Below are positions 55,378 through 63,527 of a DNA stretch of 64,000 nucleotides, piece after piece; position 1 is the first letter of the stretch; each line of letters opens with the position of its first letter. The translations under genes and the position numbers were made by a program. Below the pieces are notes generated by a model. The model saw only the letters and a program-made list of their open reading frames with translations. It had not been told where the DNA came from and did no database searches. Origin of the DNA: Streptomyces akebiae (GTDB lineage Bacteria; Actinomycetota; Actinomycetes; Streptomycetales; Streptomycetaceae); NCBI RefSeq assembly GCF_019599145.1, contig NZ_CP080647.1, positions 8,990,001-9,054,000 on the forward strand, written 5' to 3'.

Positions 55378-55947
55378 ATGCTGGAGCAGGAATTTGCCCG
55401 GGCCCGAGAAGCCCGCTTCGAATCGCTGGCGCGCGCGGTGGCGAAGCCGCTGCACCGGTATCTGCTGCGCCGGGCGGACGCCGACGCGGCAGATGACATC
55501 CTCGCGGAGACGATGCTCGTGCTCTGGCGCCGCCTCGAGGACGTGCCCGGGCTCGGGAAAGGCCTCGTGACCGACCCCGACAGCGTGCTGCCCTGGTGTT
55601 ACGGCGTCGCACGCGGCTGCCTGTCCAACGCCCGCCGGGCGGACGGGCGCCGGCTCCGGCTGGTGGAGCGGCTGACCCGTACCGCACCGCCGCCCATGCC
55701 CGGGGAGGCCGACCACCCCGAACTCCAGGCCGCACTCGGCACACTGGGCGCCCTGGACCGTGAGGTGGTGCTGCTCTGGGCATGGGAGGGGCTGACCCCG
55801 CGCGAGATGGCGGAAGTGACCGGACTGACCGCCAACGCCGTCAGCATCCGCCTGCACAGGGCAAAGAAGAAACTCGCCGCTCTGCTTGACCGAAAGAATG
55901 ACGACATGGCCGGACATGAGATGGGTGAAGGAAGGAGCAACCGGTGA
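55378..55947 (+). CDS. ECF-type RNA polymerase sigma factor
   Basis: 189 residues. Region 2 is PLHRYLLRRADADAADDILA with ETMLVLWRRL. Region 4 is LGALDREVVLLWAWEGLTPR and GLTANAVSIRLHRAKKKL, the helix-turn-helix that contacts the -35 element. ATG 55378 has AGGAGGGG about ten bases upstream; GTG 55369 and ATG 55333 are other in-frame starts. Its stop overlaps the GTG of the membrane partner protein encoded next, a usual sigma/regulator pair. It sits between catabolic genes and is probably unrelated to them. Confidence 0.9.
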   Translation: MLEQEFARAREARFESLARAVAKPLHRYLLRRADADAADDILAETMLVLWRRLEDVPGLGKGLVTDPDSVLPWCYGVARGCLSNARRADGRRLRLVERLTRTAPPPMPGEADHPELQAALGTLGALDREVVLLWAWEGLTPREMAEVTGLTANAVSIRLHRAKKKLAALLDRKNDDMAGHEMGEGRSNR

Positions 55948-56552
55948 ACGACGAAGAACTGCTGGCCCGGATGAGGGCCATCGACCCGGCGCGGACCTCT
56001 GATGCTCCCCAGCCCGACATCAACCGTCTCCTGGAGGCCACCATGACCGCCGACACCACGGTCCGCACATCCCCCCGCACATCGGACCGCCCCCGACGCC
56101 CCCTGCTGCTGGCCGCAGCCGCCGCCGCTGTGCTCACGGTGGGAGCCGGTATCACCTGGGGAGTCACGGCGACCCGCGACACTCCTCCGGCCGCGGCCGC
56201 CCCGCTGGTCCTGACCGTCCAGCAGGACACGGGCGGCGGCCCGGCCACAGCGTGCGCCGAGCTGGACGTCACCACCCTGCGCCAGTACACGACCGCCTTC
56301 GAGGGCACCGCGACCTCCATCGACGGCGACCAGATCACTCTCCGAGTAGACCACTGGTACCGCGGCGAAGACGCCTCCACCGTCCGGCTCGACAACAACC
56401 AAGAAGGACAACCGGAGTCATTCGGCCAGGAGTTCGCCGTCGGTCAGACCTACCTCGTCTACGCCAAGGACGGCAAGGTCCCGGTGTGCTACGGCGATGC
56501 CGAGGCCACCCCGAAGCTGCGGAGCCTCTACGACCGGGCGTTCGGGCAGTGA
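55944..56552 (+). CDS. Single-pass membrane protein, probable sigma-factor partner
   Basis: 202 residues. A short cytoplasmic N-terminus (MNDEELLARMRAIDPART) is followed by one membrane helix (PLLLAAAAAAVLTVGAGITW, about 52-71) and an external domain with two Cys. The overlap with the sigma gene (GTGA) and the N-terminal motif, like that of the CU044_5270-type partners, point to an anti-sigma or sigma-associated sensor. The external domain (FEGTATSIDGDQITLRVDHW) is NTF/tissue-inhibitor-like in look but not assigned. Confidence 0.8.
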   Translation: MNDEELLARMRAIDPARTSDAPQPDINRLLEATMTADTTVRTSPRTSDRPRRPLLLAAAAAAVLTVGAGITWGVTATRDTPPAAAAPLVLTVQQDTGGGPATACAELDVTTLRQYTTAFEGTATSIDGDQITLRVDHWYRGEDASTVRLDNNQEGQPESFGQEFAVGQTYLVYAKDGKVPVCYGDAEATPKLRSLYDRAFGQ

Positions 56553-57209
56553 GCGCACAAACTCGGCGGCTCTTCCGTCTCGCAAGGTCTGCCGTTGCCT
56601 CGTCGCGAGGTTCGGCGGGAGCCGGTCGGTAGGCTCGTCACCGCTCGCATCGCCCTGCCCGACGACCTGGGCGGGGACGTCACCGGACGCCGCCCCCAGT
56701 AGCAGCCGGCGCTCGCCCTCGGCCCCCGCCTTCACTGACGGCCTGACGAGAAGCGGCGCGCTACCGGGGGCGATGTCGGTGGGAGAGAGGTCGGGGCGGG
56801 CGCGGTGCCGGCGTGCGGGGTGGCGCCACCGGCCGGAGGCGTCGCGGGCGATGTCGACGCCGACTTCCCCCACCGGTTCGGGTTCCACCAGCGTGACGTT
56901 CAGCGTCTCCCGGCTGCCCCATTGGGCGGAGAACGGCCAGCCTGTCCACGGATGACCGCGCCGCCCCGCAGCGAACAGGCCGGTCATGTTGTTACTTCCG
57001 CTCCGATTGTTTGGGACGGCGAGCTGATCCGGCTGAGGTGGTGACCCCGGGAGAAGTCGGTTTCTCGGTTCTTCGCTCGGTCCAGGGATCGCGTAGAGGC
57101 TGCGCTGGCCCGCTTCGGCGAACGTTCGGCCTGAGGCCGCCGCGGTCGATCCGGTCGCGTCGCGCGAGGGTACGGACCTCTGCGTGTGCCCGGACCGACG
57201 GGCTACGCC
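56553..57209. other. Intergenic with DNA-ligase fragment
   Basis: About 650 bases between the sigma operon and the thiolase stop. It contains the ligase fragment (56747-56987); nothing else is recognised. Confidence 0.4.
56747..56987 (-). pseudogene. C-terminal fragment of an ATP-dependent DNA ligase
   Basis: About 80 codons read SRETLNVTLVEPEPVGEVGV then ARDASGRWRHPARRHRARPD and LSPTDIAP, the characteristic end of Streptomyces ATP-dependent ligases (OB-fold and tail). The nucleotidyltransferase domain with its catalytic Lys is absent, so this is a fragment. Confidence 0.75.
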
Positions 57210-58427
57210 CTAGGCGAGCCGCTCGATCAGCATGGCCATGCCCTGCCCGCCACCGACGCACATCGTCTCCAGGCCGATCTGTTTGTCATGCGCCTGCAGG
57301 TTGTTGATGAGCGATCCGGTGATCCGCGCCCCGGTCATCCCATAGGGGTGGCCCAACGCGATGGCCCCGCCCGAAACGTTGAGTTTGTCCTCGTCGATCT
57401 GCAGCGCCCGTGCAGAGCCGAGGACCTGCACGGCGAATGCTTCGTTGATCTCGACGAGGTCGACGTCGCTCATGGTCAGGCCTGCGTGGTCGAGTGCCTG
57501 ACGGGTGGCCTCGATGGGGCCGAGGCCCATGATCTCCGGCGAGAGACCGGTCACGCCGGTGGAGATGATGCGGGCCAGCGGCTGCAGGCCGAGTTCACGC
57601 GCCCGGACATCGGACATGATGACGAGGGCCGCCGCTCCGTCGTTGAGCGGGCACGAGTTGCCGGCGGTCACGGAGCCCTTCTCACGGAAGACCGGCTTGA
57701 GCGCGGAGACCGCGTCGAGCGTCGTCCCGGGCCGTGGGCAGTCGTCCGCGGTCACGATCGAGCTGTCGGGCAGGGTGATCGGGGTGATCTCCTCGCGGAA
57801 GTGGCCGCGGGCGATGGCCTCCTCGGCTCGGTGCTGCGAACGAACCGCCCACCGGTCCTGCTCCTCGCGACTGATGCCTGTGAGGGAGGCAACGTTCTCC
57901 GCGGTTTCACCCATGCTGATGTACACGTCTGGCACCAGTCCCGACTCGCGAGGGTCGGTCCAGGCCTCGTGGCTCGCCTGCCTGGCGGCCGAGCGTGCCT
58001 GAGCGACGCCGAACGCGGGATTCTGCGTGTCCGGCCAGGAGTCCGAGTTGCCGTTGATGTACCGGGACACAGCCTCTGTGCCCGCCGAGATGTAGGCCGA
58101 CCCTTCGCCTGCCTTGATCGCGTGGAAGGCCATCCGCGTCGTCTGCAGCGACGATGAGCAGTAGCGGGTCACCGTGGTGCCCGGCAGGTTGTCGTAGCCC
58201 AGTTGGACCGCGACGTTGCGCGCCAAGTTGAAGCCTTGTTCGCCGCCGGGCAGACCGCAGCCGAGGATCAGGTCCCCGATCTCGTCGGGGTCGAGTCCCG
58301 GGACCTTGGCGAGCGCCGCAGAGATCACCTGCGTGGCGAGATCGTCGCTGCGCATCTCCTTCAGCGACCCCTTGAACGCCCGACCGATCGGCGAGCGGGC
58401 GTAGGACACAATCACGGCTTCGGGCAT
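57210..58427 (-). CDS. Acetyl-CoA C-acyltransferase (thiolase)
   Basis: 405 residues. Nucleophile Cys90 (TVTRYCSSSLQT), His360 in GGAIALGHPYGMTG and Cys390 in MCVGGGQGMAM complete the thiolase set, so it should cleave a 3-ketoacyl-CoA with CoA. ATG 58427 starts MPEAVIVSYARSPIG; a longer frame to 58541 is non-conserved. Copy 3 of the 30-bp element lies 109 bases upstream. The acyl-CoA dehydrogenase and two SDR genes are divergent from it and would provide earlier beta-oxidation steps. Confidence 0.93.
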   Translation of the reverse strand: MPEAVIVSYARSPIGRAFKGSLKEMRSDDLATQVISAALAKVPGLDPDEIGDLILGCGLPGGEQGFNLARNVAVQLGYDNLPGTTVTRYCSSSLQTTRMAFHAIKAGEGSAYISAGTEAVSRYINGNSDSWPDTQNPAFGVAQARSAARQASHEAWTDPRESGLVPDVYISMGETAENVASLTGISREEQDRWAVRSQHRAEEAIARGHFREEITPITLPDSSIVTADDCPRPGTTLDAVSALKPVFREKGSVTAGNSCPLNDGAAALVIMSDVRARELGLQPLARIISTGVTGLSPEIMGLGPIEATRQALDHAGLTMSDVDLVEINEAFAVQVLGSARALQIDEDKLNVSGGAIALGHPYGMTGARITGSLINNLQAHDKQIGLETMCVGGGQGMAMLIERLA

Positions 58428-58536
58428 CTGAGTGCTCTTCTCGGAGATCTGGCGGTGGGTTCTGTCCGGGCGAGCGGCTCTCAAGCTCCGGCAGAACAGG
58501 GATGACGTCAGCAACGTAGCCAGCCGAAACAGGTAC

Positions 58537-58566
58537 TCCATAGGACGATCGCGCCTCGCCGTGGTA
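58537..58566 (-). promoter_or_regulatory. Conserved 30-bp element, copy 3 (upstream of thiolase)
   Basis: On the minus strand: TACCA-N5-CG-N-GGCGC-GATC-N-T-N-CTATG. It matches copy 1 at 23 of 30 positions and copy 2 at 21 of 30, without gaps, and points toward the thiolase start 109 bases away. Confidence 0.65.
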
Positions 58567-58789
58567 CGTCCGCGCCAGAGGGCCCAGGCCCCTGCCCGTT
58601 GCGTCTTGGTCGGGTACCTCGGTGAGCACCTCGCAGCTCAATCAGACCCGTCAACACGGTTGATGTGTGGGGAGTTGATGGGGGAACCGCCGGCGGACTC
58701 CACTGCGCGCGATGGAGGACCCCCGTGGCGTACGTCATGTCCGCCTGCCTCACAAACGGGGTTGACGGATTCGACCCGCCTAAGAAAAC

Positions 58790-58822
58790 TAAGCACTCGC
58801 ATAGTCACTATGCACTCGCTTA
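58790..58822. promoter_or_regulatory. Nested palindrome upstream of the acyl-CoA dehydrogenase
   Basis: TAAGC-ACTC-GCATAGT-C-ACTATGC-ACTC-GCTTA, written 5'-3'. The outer arms TAAGC/GCTTA and inner arms GCATAGT/ACTATGC are perfect and share the centre 58806. The spacers are direct repeats (GCACTCGC at 58793 and 58812). It lies 55 bases before the dehydrogenase GTG and is a good regulator site, perhaps for the TetR at 61588. Confidence 0.7.
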
Positions 58823-58876
58823 CTTCCCACTTCGTGCTTCTTACTTCCTGTTTCCGGCGAGCGATGAGGAGCTCCT

Positions 58877-60022
58877 GTGCGCCGTACCGTCTTCGATGCC
58901 GACCACGAGGCATTCCGGACCTCCGTCCGGGCATTCGTGGAGCGCGAGCTGCGGCCGCGTTAGGAGGAGTTCATCCAGCAGCGGGCGATCGACCGCGCCG
59001 TGTGGAAGGCCGCTGGGCAGCAGGGACTGCTCGGGCTGCTGATACCGGAGCAGTACGGCGGCAGTGAGGCGGGTGACTATCGCTTCACCGCCGTTCTGCA
59101 CGAGGAATTCGCCAGACTGTCGGTGGCATTCGCCTCCTCGTTCACCATCCACTGCGAGGTCGTCGCCCCCTACCTGGTCGAGCTGACCACCGAGGAGCAG
59201 CGTGAGCGCTGGCTGCCGCGTTTCTGCGCGGGCGAGCTGGTCACCGCGATCGGTATGACCGAGCCCTCGGCGGGTTCCGATCTTGCGGCCCTGCGGACCA
59301 CGGCCGTGCGCGACGGGGAGAACTGGACCCTCAACGGCTCCAAGACCTTCATCACCAACGGCTTCGGCGCCGACCTGGTGGTCGTCGCCGCTCGCACCAG
59401 CCCGGAGAAGGGCGCCAAGGGCATCACGCTGTTCGCCGTGGAGACGGACATGCCCGGCTTCGAGCGCGGGCGCAAGCTGGAGAAGGTCGGTCAGCACGAA
59501 GCCGACACCGCCGAGCTGTTCTTCCACGACGTGCGCGTCCCGGGCGCCAACGTCATCGGCGAAGTCGACCGCGGCTTCATCCACATGATGGAGCGGCTCC
59601 CGCAGGAGCGGATCGGTGCCGCCGTGCTCAACCTGGCCCACGCCGCGCAGATCCTGGACGAGACGCTGGAGTATGTGAAGGAGCGGAAGGCCTTCGGCCA
59701 GTCCGTCGGCTCCTTCCAGTACAACTAGTTCCGGCTGGCCGAGATGGTCACCCAGATCGAGGTGACCCAGGCCTTCGTCGACCAGTGCGTCGCGGCCCAC
59801 GTCACGGGCCGGCTCTCGGCGGTGGACGCGGCCAAGGCCAAGTGGTGGACCGCCCAGGTGCAGAACGAGGTCCTCGACGCCTGCGTCCAACTGCACGGCG
59901 GGTACGGCTACATGAACGAGTACCGGGTCGCCCGAGCCTGGCAGGACGCCCGCGTCACCAAGATCTGGGCCGGCTCGAACGAAATCATGAAGGAACTCAT
60001 CGGCCGCGACCTCGGCCTGTAA
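58877..60022 (+). pseudogene. Acyl-CoA dehydrogenase with two in-frame TAG codons
   Basis: From GTG 58877 (AGGAG upstream) to TAA 60020-60022 the frame holds 381 codons, the exact length of a FadE-type dehydrogenase, broken only by TAG at 58961 (ELRPR, stop, EEFIQQ) and 59726 (SFQYN, stop, FRLAEM). Family motifs remain: GMTEPSAGSDLAAL, TLNGSKTFITNG, the Glu in PQERIGAAVLN, and LHGGYGYMNEYRVARAW. Expected residues at the stops are probably Tyr/His and Arg/Lys. There is no frameshift, so it is a recent double nonsense mutant unless TAG is read through. Confidence 0.9.
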
Positions 60023-60060
60023 GGCCCATGGACACCTCATCTTCCGGATTGGAGCGCCCG

Positions 60061-60798
60061 ATGGGCAACCTCGGCTTCGACTTCACCGGCCGCACCGTGA
60101 TCATCACCGGCGCAGCCCGCGGCATCGGCCTCGAACTCGCTCGCCACCTGCGCACTTCAGGCGCGGACGTGGTCCTGGTCGACCGAGACCAGGACGAACT
60201 CCACGCGGTGGCACAGGAGTTGGACGCTCTGTGGGTGGCCGCGGACGTCACCTCCAGCACTGAAGCGGAGCGTGTCGTCGCCACCGCGCTGGCCGAGACC
60301 GGCCGCGTCGACGTCCTGGTCAACAACGCCGGGATCCTGCGCGACGGCGTCCTGTGGAAGCTCACCGACGACGACTGGGACGCCGTCCTGGCCGTCCACA
60401 CGGGCGGCACCTTCCGGTTCACCCGGGCGTGCGTCCCCCACTTCCGCGCCCAGGGCTATGGCCGGGTCGTCAACGTCACCTCCTACTCCGGTCTGCACGG
60501 CAACATCGGCCAGTCCAATTACGCCACCGCCAATGCCGGGATCATCGGCTTCACCCGCACCGCCGCCAAAGAACTCGCCCGCTTCGGCGTCACCGTGAAC
60601 GCCATCTCCCCCAACGCGGAGACCCGCATGGTCTCTTCCGTCCCCGCCGAGAAACGCGCCGAGCTGACTGCCGGCATCCCGATGGGCCGCTTCGGCGACC
60701 CGAGCGAGATGTGCGCGGCTGTCGCCTTCCTCGCCTCCGAGGAGGCCGGCTACATCACCGGTGCCGTGCTGCCCGTCGACGGCGGCCTGTCCATCTGA
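60061..60798 (+). CDS. SDR-family protein with altered catalytic site
   Basis: 245 residues. TGAARGIGLEL cofactor motif, NNAG, Ser in VTSYSGLHG are normal, but the catalytic Tyr-x3-Lys is YATAN: Lys is replaced by Asn (AAT codon). Overall it resembles FabG/3-hydroxyacyl-CoA dehydrogenases. ATG 60061 has GGAG upstream; ATG 60028 is in frame and earlier. The loss of Lys makes normal dehydrogenase activity unlikely. It follows the amber-interrupted dehydrogenase gene by 38 bases and precedes an intact SDR, as one operon. Confidence 0.85.
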   Translation: MGNLGFDFTGRTVIITGAARGIGLELARHLRTSGADVVLVDRDQDELHAVAQELDALWVAADVTSSTEAERVVATALAETGRVDVLVNNAGILRDGVLWKLTDDDWDAVLAVHTGGTFRFTRACVPHFRAQGYGRVVNVTSYSGLHGNIGQSNYATANAGIIGFTRTAAKELARFGVTVNAISPNAETRMVSSVPAEKRAELTAGIPMGRFGDPSEMCAAVAFLASEEAGYITGAVLPVDGGLSI

Positions 60799-60814
60799 CC
60801 TCTCTGGAGCCCCT

Positions 60815-61573
60815 GTGAACATCCTCGACCGTTTCCGTCTCGACGACCGCGTCGCCATCGTCACCGGCGCTTCCTCCGGTCTCGGCGTCGCCTTCGCCCA
60901 GGCCCTCGCCGAAGCCGGGGCCGACGTCGTCCTGGCCGCCCGACGCGCCGACCGGCTCGCCGACACCGCCCGCCTCGTCGAGGCCACGGGCCGCCGCGCC
61001 CTGTGCGTCAAGGCCGACGTCGCCTCGCCCGACGACTGTCATGCGGTCGCGGCGGCAGCCGCGGACTTCGGCCACGTCGGCGTCCTGGTCAACAACGCCG
61101 GCGTGGCCGATGCGGTCCCGGCCGGCCGGGAGACACCGGAGCACTTCCGGCGCATCATCGACATCAACCTCATGGGTGCCTACTGGATGGCCCAGGCGGC
61201 AGCCCGAGTGATGACCGGCGGCGGCTCCATCGTCAACATCGCCAGCGCCCTCGGCCTGGTCAACACCGGCCTGCCGCAGGCCGGATACTCCTCCTCCAAG
61301 GCGGGCCTGCTCGGTCTCACCCGCGACCTGGCCGCCCAGTGGAGCGACCGCAAGAACATCCGTGTCAACGCCCTCGCCCCCGGCTACTTCGCCTCCGAAA
61401 TGACCGCCCGTCAGGACGCCGACACCATCGACGACATCGTCCGCCGCATCCCGCTTCCGCGCACCGGCGAACCCGAGGAACTCGCCGCCGCCGTGGTCTT
61501 CCTCGCCTCCGACGCCTCCAGCTACGTCACCGGCACCACCCTCACCGTCGACGGCGGCCTCGTCATCAGCTGA
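60815..61573 (+). CDS. Short-chain dehydrogenase/reductase (SDR)
   Basis: 252 residues with a full SDR set: TGASSGLGVAF, NNAGVAD, Ser in NIASALGLV and YSSSK. It is FabG/glucose-dehydrogenase-like in layout and should oxidise a hydroxyl, for example 3-hydroxyacyl-CoA. GTG 60815 has CTGGAG upstream, 16 bases after the previous stop. It may supply the activity that the neighbouring SDR has lost. The TetR gene follows. Confidence 0.92.
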   Translation: MNILDRFRLDDRVAIVTGASSGLGVAFAQALAEAGADVVLAARRADRLADTARLVEATGRRALCVKADVASPDDCHAVAAAAADFGHVGVLVNNAGVADAVPAGRETPEHFRRIIDINLMGAYWMAQAAARVMTGGGSIVNIASALGLVNTGLPQAGYSSSKAGLLGLTRDLAAQWSDRKNIRVNALAPGYFASEMTARQDADTIDDIVRRIPLPRTGEPEELAAAVVFLASDASSYVTGTTLTVDGGLVIS

Positions 61574-61587
61574 GCGGACCGACAGAC

Positions 61588-62235
61588 GTGATCCGCAAGA
61601 ATGGGCGCGTGACAACCAGCGCAACCGACGACCTGTGGGGCGAGGCCGGCCCCGGATCCCGGCGCATCCTGGAGGCGGCGCTCACGGCCTTCGCCGCCCG
61701 CGGCTACCACGGCGCCTCCACCCGCGACATCGCCGCCGCCGCCGGGATGAGCCCGTCGGCCGTCTACGCACACCACCGCACGAAAGAAGACCTCCTCTAC
61801 GCGATCAGCCTCGCCGGCCACCGCAGCGCACTGGCCGCAGTGGAACGCGCCCTGGCGGAGGAGGTGACGGCGGTCGGCCGGCTACGGGCGCTGGTTCACG
61901 ACTACACCGCCTGGCACGCCCGCCACCACCAGCTGGCCCGCGTCGTCCAGTACGAGCTCGGCGCACTCGCGCCGGACCATCGTGACGAGATCCTCCGGCT
62001 CCGCCGCCGCACCGAGGAAGTGGTGCTCGACGAGATCGTGGCCGGCATCGCGTCCGGGGCGTTCCGCACCGAGGACCCGGACGGTGTCGCGCTGGCGGTT
62101 CTCTCCCTCGGCGTCGACGTCAGCCGCTGGTACGCCCCCGGCGGCCACCACACTCCCGTCAGCCTCGGCCGCCGCTACGCGACGCTGGTGCTGGCCATGC
62201 TGGGCACCGACCACCGGTCCGCGACCGCAGGCTGA
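61588..62235 (+). CDS. TetR-family transcriptional regulator
   Basis: 215 residues from GTG 61588; GTG 61609 is another start. Helix-turn-helix [18 protein letters not shown] then [20 protein letters not shown]. The C-terminal domain ([20 protein letters not shown]) resembles the TetR_C_6-like/KstR2-type group that controls acyl-CoA catabolism. It ends the dehydrogenase-SDR-SDR operon and may bind the nested palindrome at 58790-58822. Confidence 0.9.
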   Translation: MIRKNGRVTTSATDDLWGEAGPGSRRILEAALTAFAARGYHGASTRDIAAAAGMSPSAVYAHHRTKEDLLYAISLAGHRSALAAVERALAEEVTAVGRLRALVHDYTAWHARHHQLARVVQYELGALAPDHRDEILRLRRRTEEVVLDEIVAGIASGAFRTEDPDGVALAVLSLGVDVSRWYAPGGHHTPVSLGRRYATLVLAMLGTDHRSATAG

Positions 62236-62398
62236 CCCACGACGTCGGCTCTCTCCCATCACGGTTACGTCGTGCTTGGTCAGCCACGGGCGCTCCGGTT
62301 TCCCGGAGAAGTCGAGCACCCGGATGTCGAGTTGGGGATGGTCGGCCTGCCAGACCTCCCTGGGTGCGCCTGCATCGCTCCGGCAGTTCGAACCCACT

Positions 62399-62641
62399 GA
62401 TCGCGGCGGGCCTGCTCGCCACATGGCCCTGCGCGCCCTGCTGCGCATTCCGTTGCCCACCGGGCGGACGCCCCGGGCGATCGGCGTCGACGACTTCGCT
62501 CTGCGCCGACGACACCACTGTGCCACCGCGGTGATCGACGCCGAGACCCATGAGCGGATCGACGTGTTGCCCGACCGCGCCGCCGACACGCTGGCAGCTT
62601 GGCTGCGCGAGCATCCGGGCGTCGAGGTCGTGTGGCCGTGA
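62399..62641 (+). pseudogene. ISL3-family transposase fragment
   Basis: One frame reads [20 protein letters not shown] then [20 protein letters not shown] and [20 protein letters not shown], part of the ISL3 DDE catalytic domain with the first Asp pair. It stops after VVWP. No N-terminal zinc domain, third catalytic Glu or terminal inverted repeat is seen, so it is a relic of an insertion sequence. Confidence 0.8.
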
Positions 62642-63007
62642 CGGCTCCGTCACGTCCCTCGCGAGCACGAAGGAGCGCTGGACGCGGGCGCGGTTGCTGG
62701 GGGCGGCATCCTCCAGGGCGTCCACGGCGCCCGGCCCCGTCGGCGGGCAGGGTCACATCGTGCCGACCGGGCACCACGGCGCGATACAGGTCGTGCTCCT
62801 GGACGAACCGCAGTGAGTCAGCGACGCTCAGCATCTTGAACAGCCCGCGCAGCGTGGACGGCTGGACCTCCAGGCCGGCTTCGGACAGCTGGTGCAGCGA
62901 CGTCTCGAACTCGAAGCGGCATCGGCGAAAGGAGGTGGCGCAGCAGCCGGGGACGTTGCGGCGCTCCGCCAGGAGGGTGCGCAGTCCGTCGAAGTCCGTC
63001 GTCGTGG
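62642..63007. other. Intergenic, unassigned fragments
   Basis: About 370 bases. The minus strand has protein-like stretches (FEFETSLHQLSEAGLEVQPS; LRFVQEHDLYRAVVPGRHDV near 62770-62910) that I cannot assign. They could be another mobile-element relic. Confidence 0.35.
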
Positions 63008-63400
63008 TTACTGTTCGGCGGCCTCTCGGGCGATCTGCTCGAACTGGGCGCCCATCGCCTCGGACAGGGCCTGGGCGGCGGAGAGCGGACGGACCATCAC
63101 CGTGAACTCGTCGATCTTCCCGTCGTCGTCGAAGTGCAGGAAGTCGCAGCCCTGGAGCTGCTTGCCGGCGACAGTGGCGGTGAAGACGAAGGCGTGATCG
63201 CGGCCGTCGGAATTGGCGATCTCACGGATGTAGGTGAAGTCCTCGAAGACCCGGAGCACACCACGCAGGATCGCCGCGGTGATCGCCTTGCCCGAGTACG
63301 GCTTGAACACGACCGGGCTGGTGAAAACGACGTCGTCGGCCAGTAGAGCGGCCACAGCGTCCAGGTCGCCGCTCTCGACGGCCTTGCGGAAGGGATGCAT
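63008..63400 (-). CDS. SnoaL/NTF2-like protein
   Basis: 130 residues of the nuclear-transport-factor-2-like fold (alpha+beta barrel): MHPFRKAVESGDLDAVAALL, DDVVFTSPVVFKPYSGKAIT, LQGCDFLHFDDDGKIDEFTV. Members are small isomerases, cyclases or binding proteins. The catalytic Asp/His of SnoaL cannot be assigned by eye. It is divergent from the PadR gene across 127 bases and is a probable target of that regulator. Confidence 0.85.
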   Translation of the reverse strand: MHPFRKAVESGDLDAVAALLADDVVFTSPVVFKPYSGKAITAAILRGVLRVFEDFTYIREIANSDGRDHAFVFTATVAGKQLQGCDFLHFDDDGKIDEFTVMVRPLSAAQALSEAMGAQFEQIAREAAEQ

Positions 63401-63527
63401 GAGCCCACCTCTGATACTCAGAAATGTGAATAGGTGTGATGGAGACTAGAGCGCCCGGTCAGGGCTTGTCTACAGCGAAGGAATGGTTTATTAGTCACCT
63501 TGTTGAATAATCTGCTAGCGTGCATCC

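Noticed and set aside
58961..59728. Pyrrolysine or other amber recoding
   Set aside because: No pyl-type genes or suppressor tRNA in the window, and such systems are rare in Actinobacteria. TAG is also the most accessible stop at high GC.
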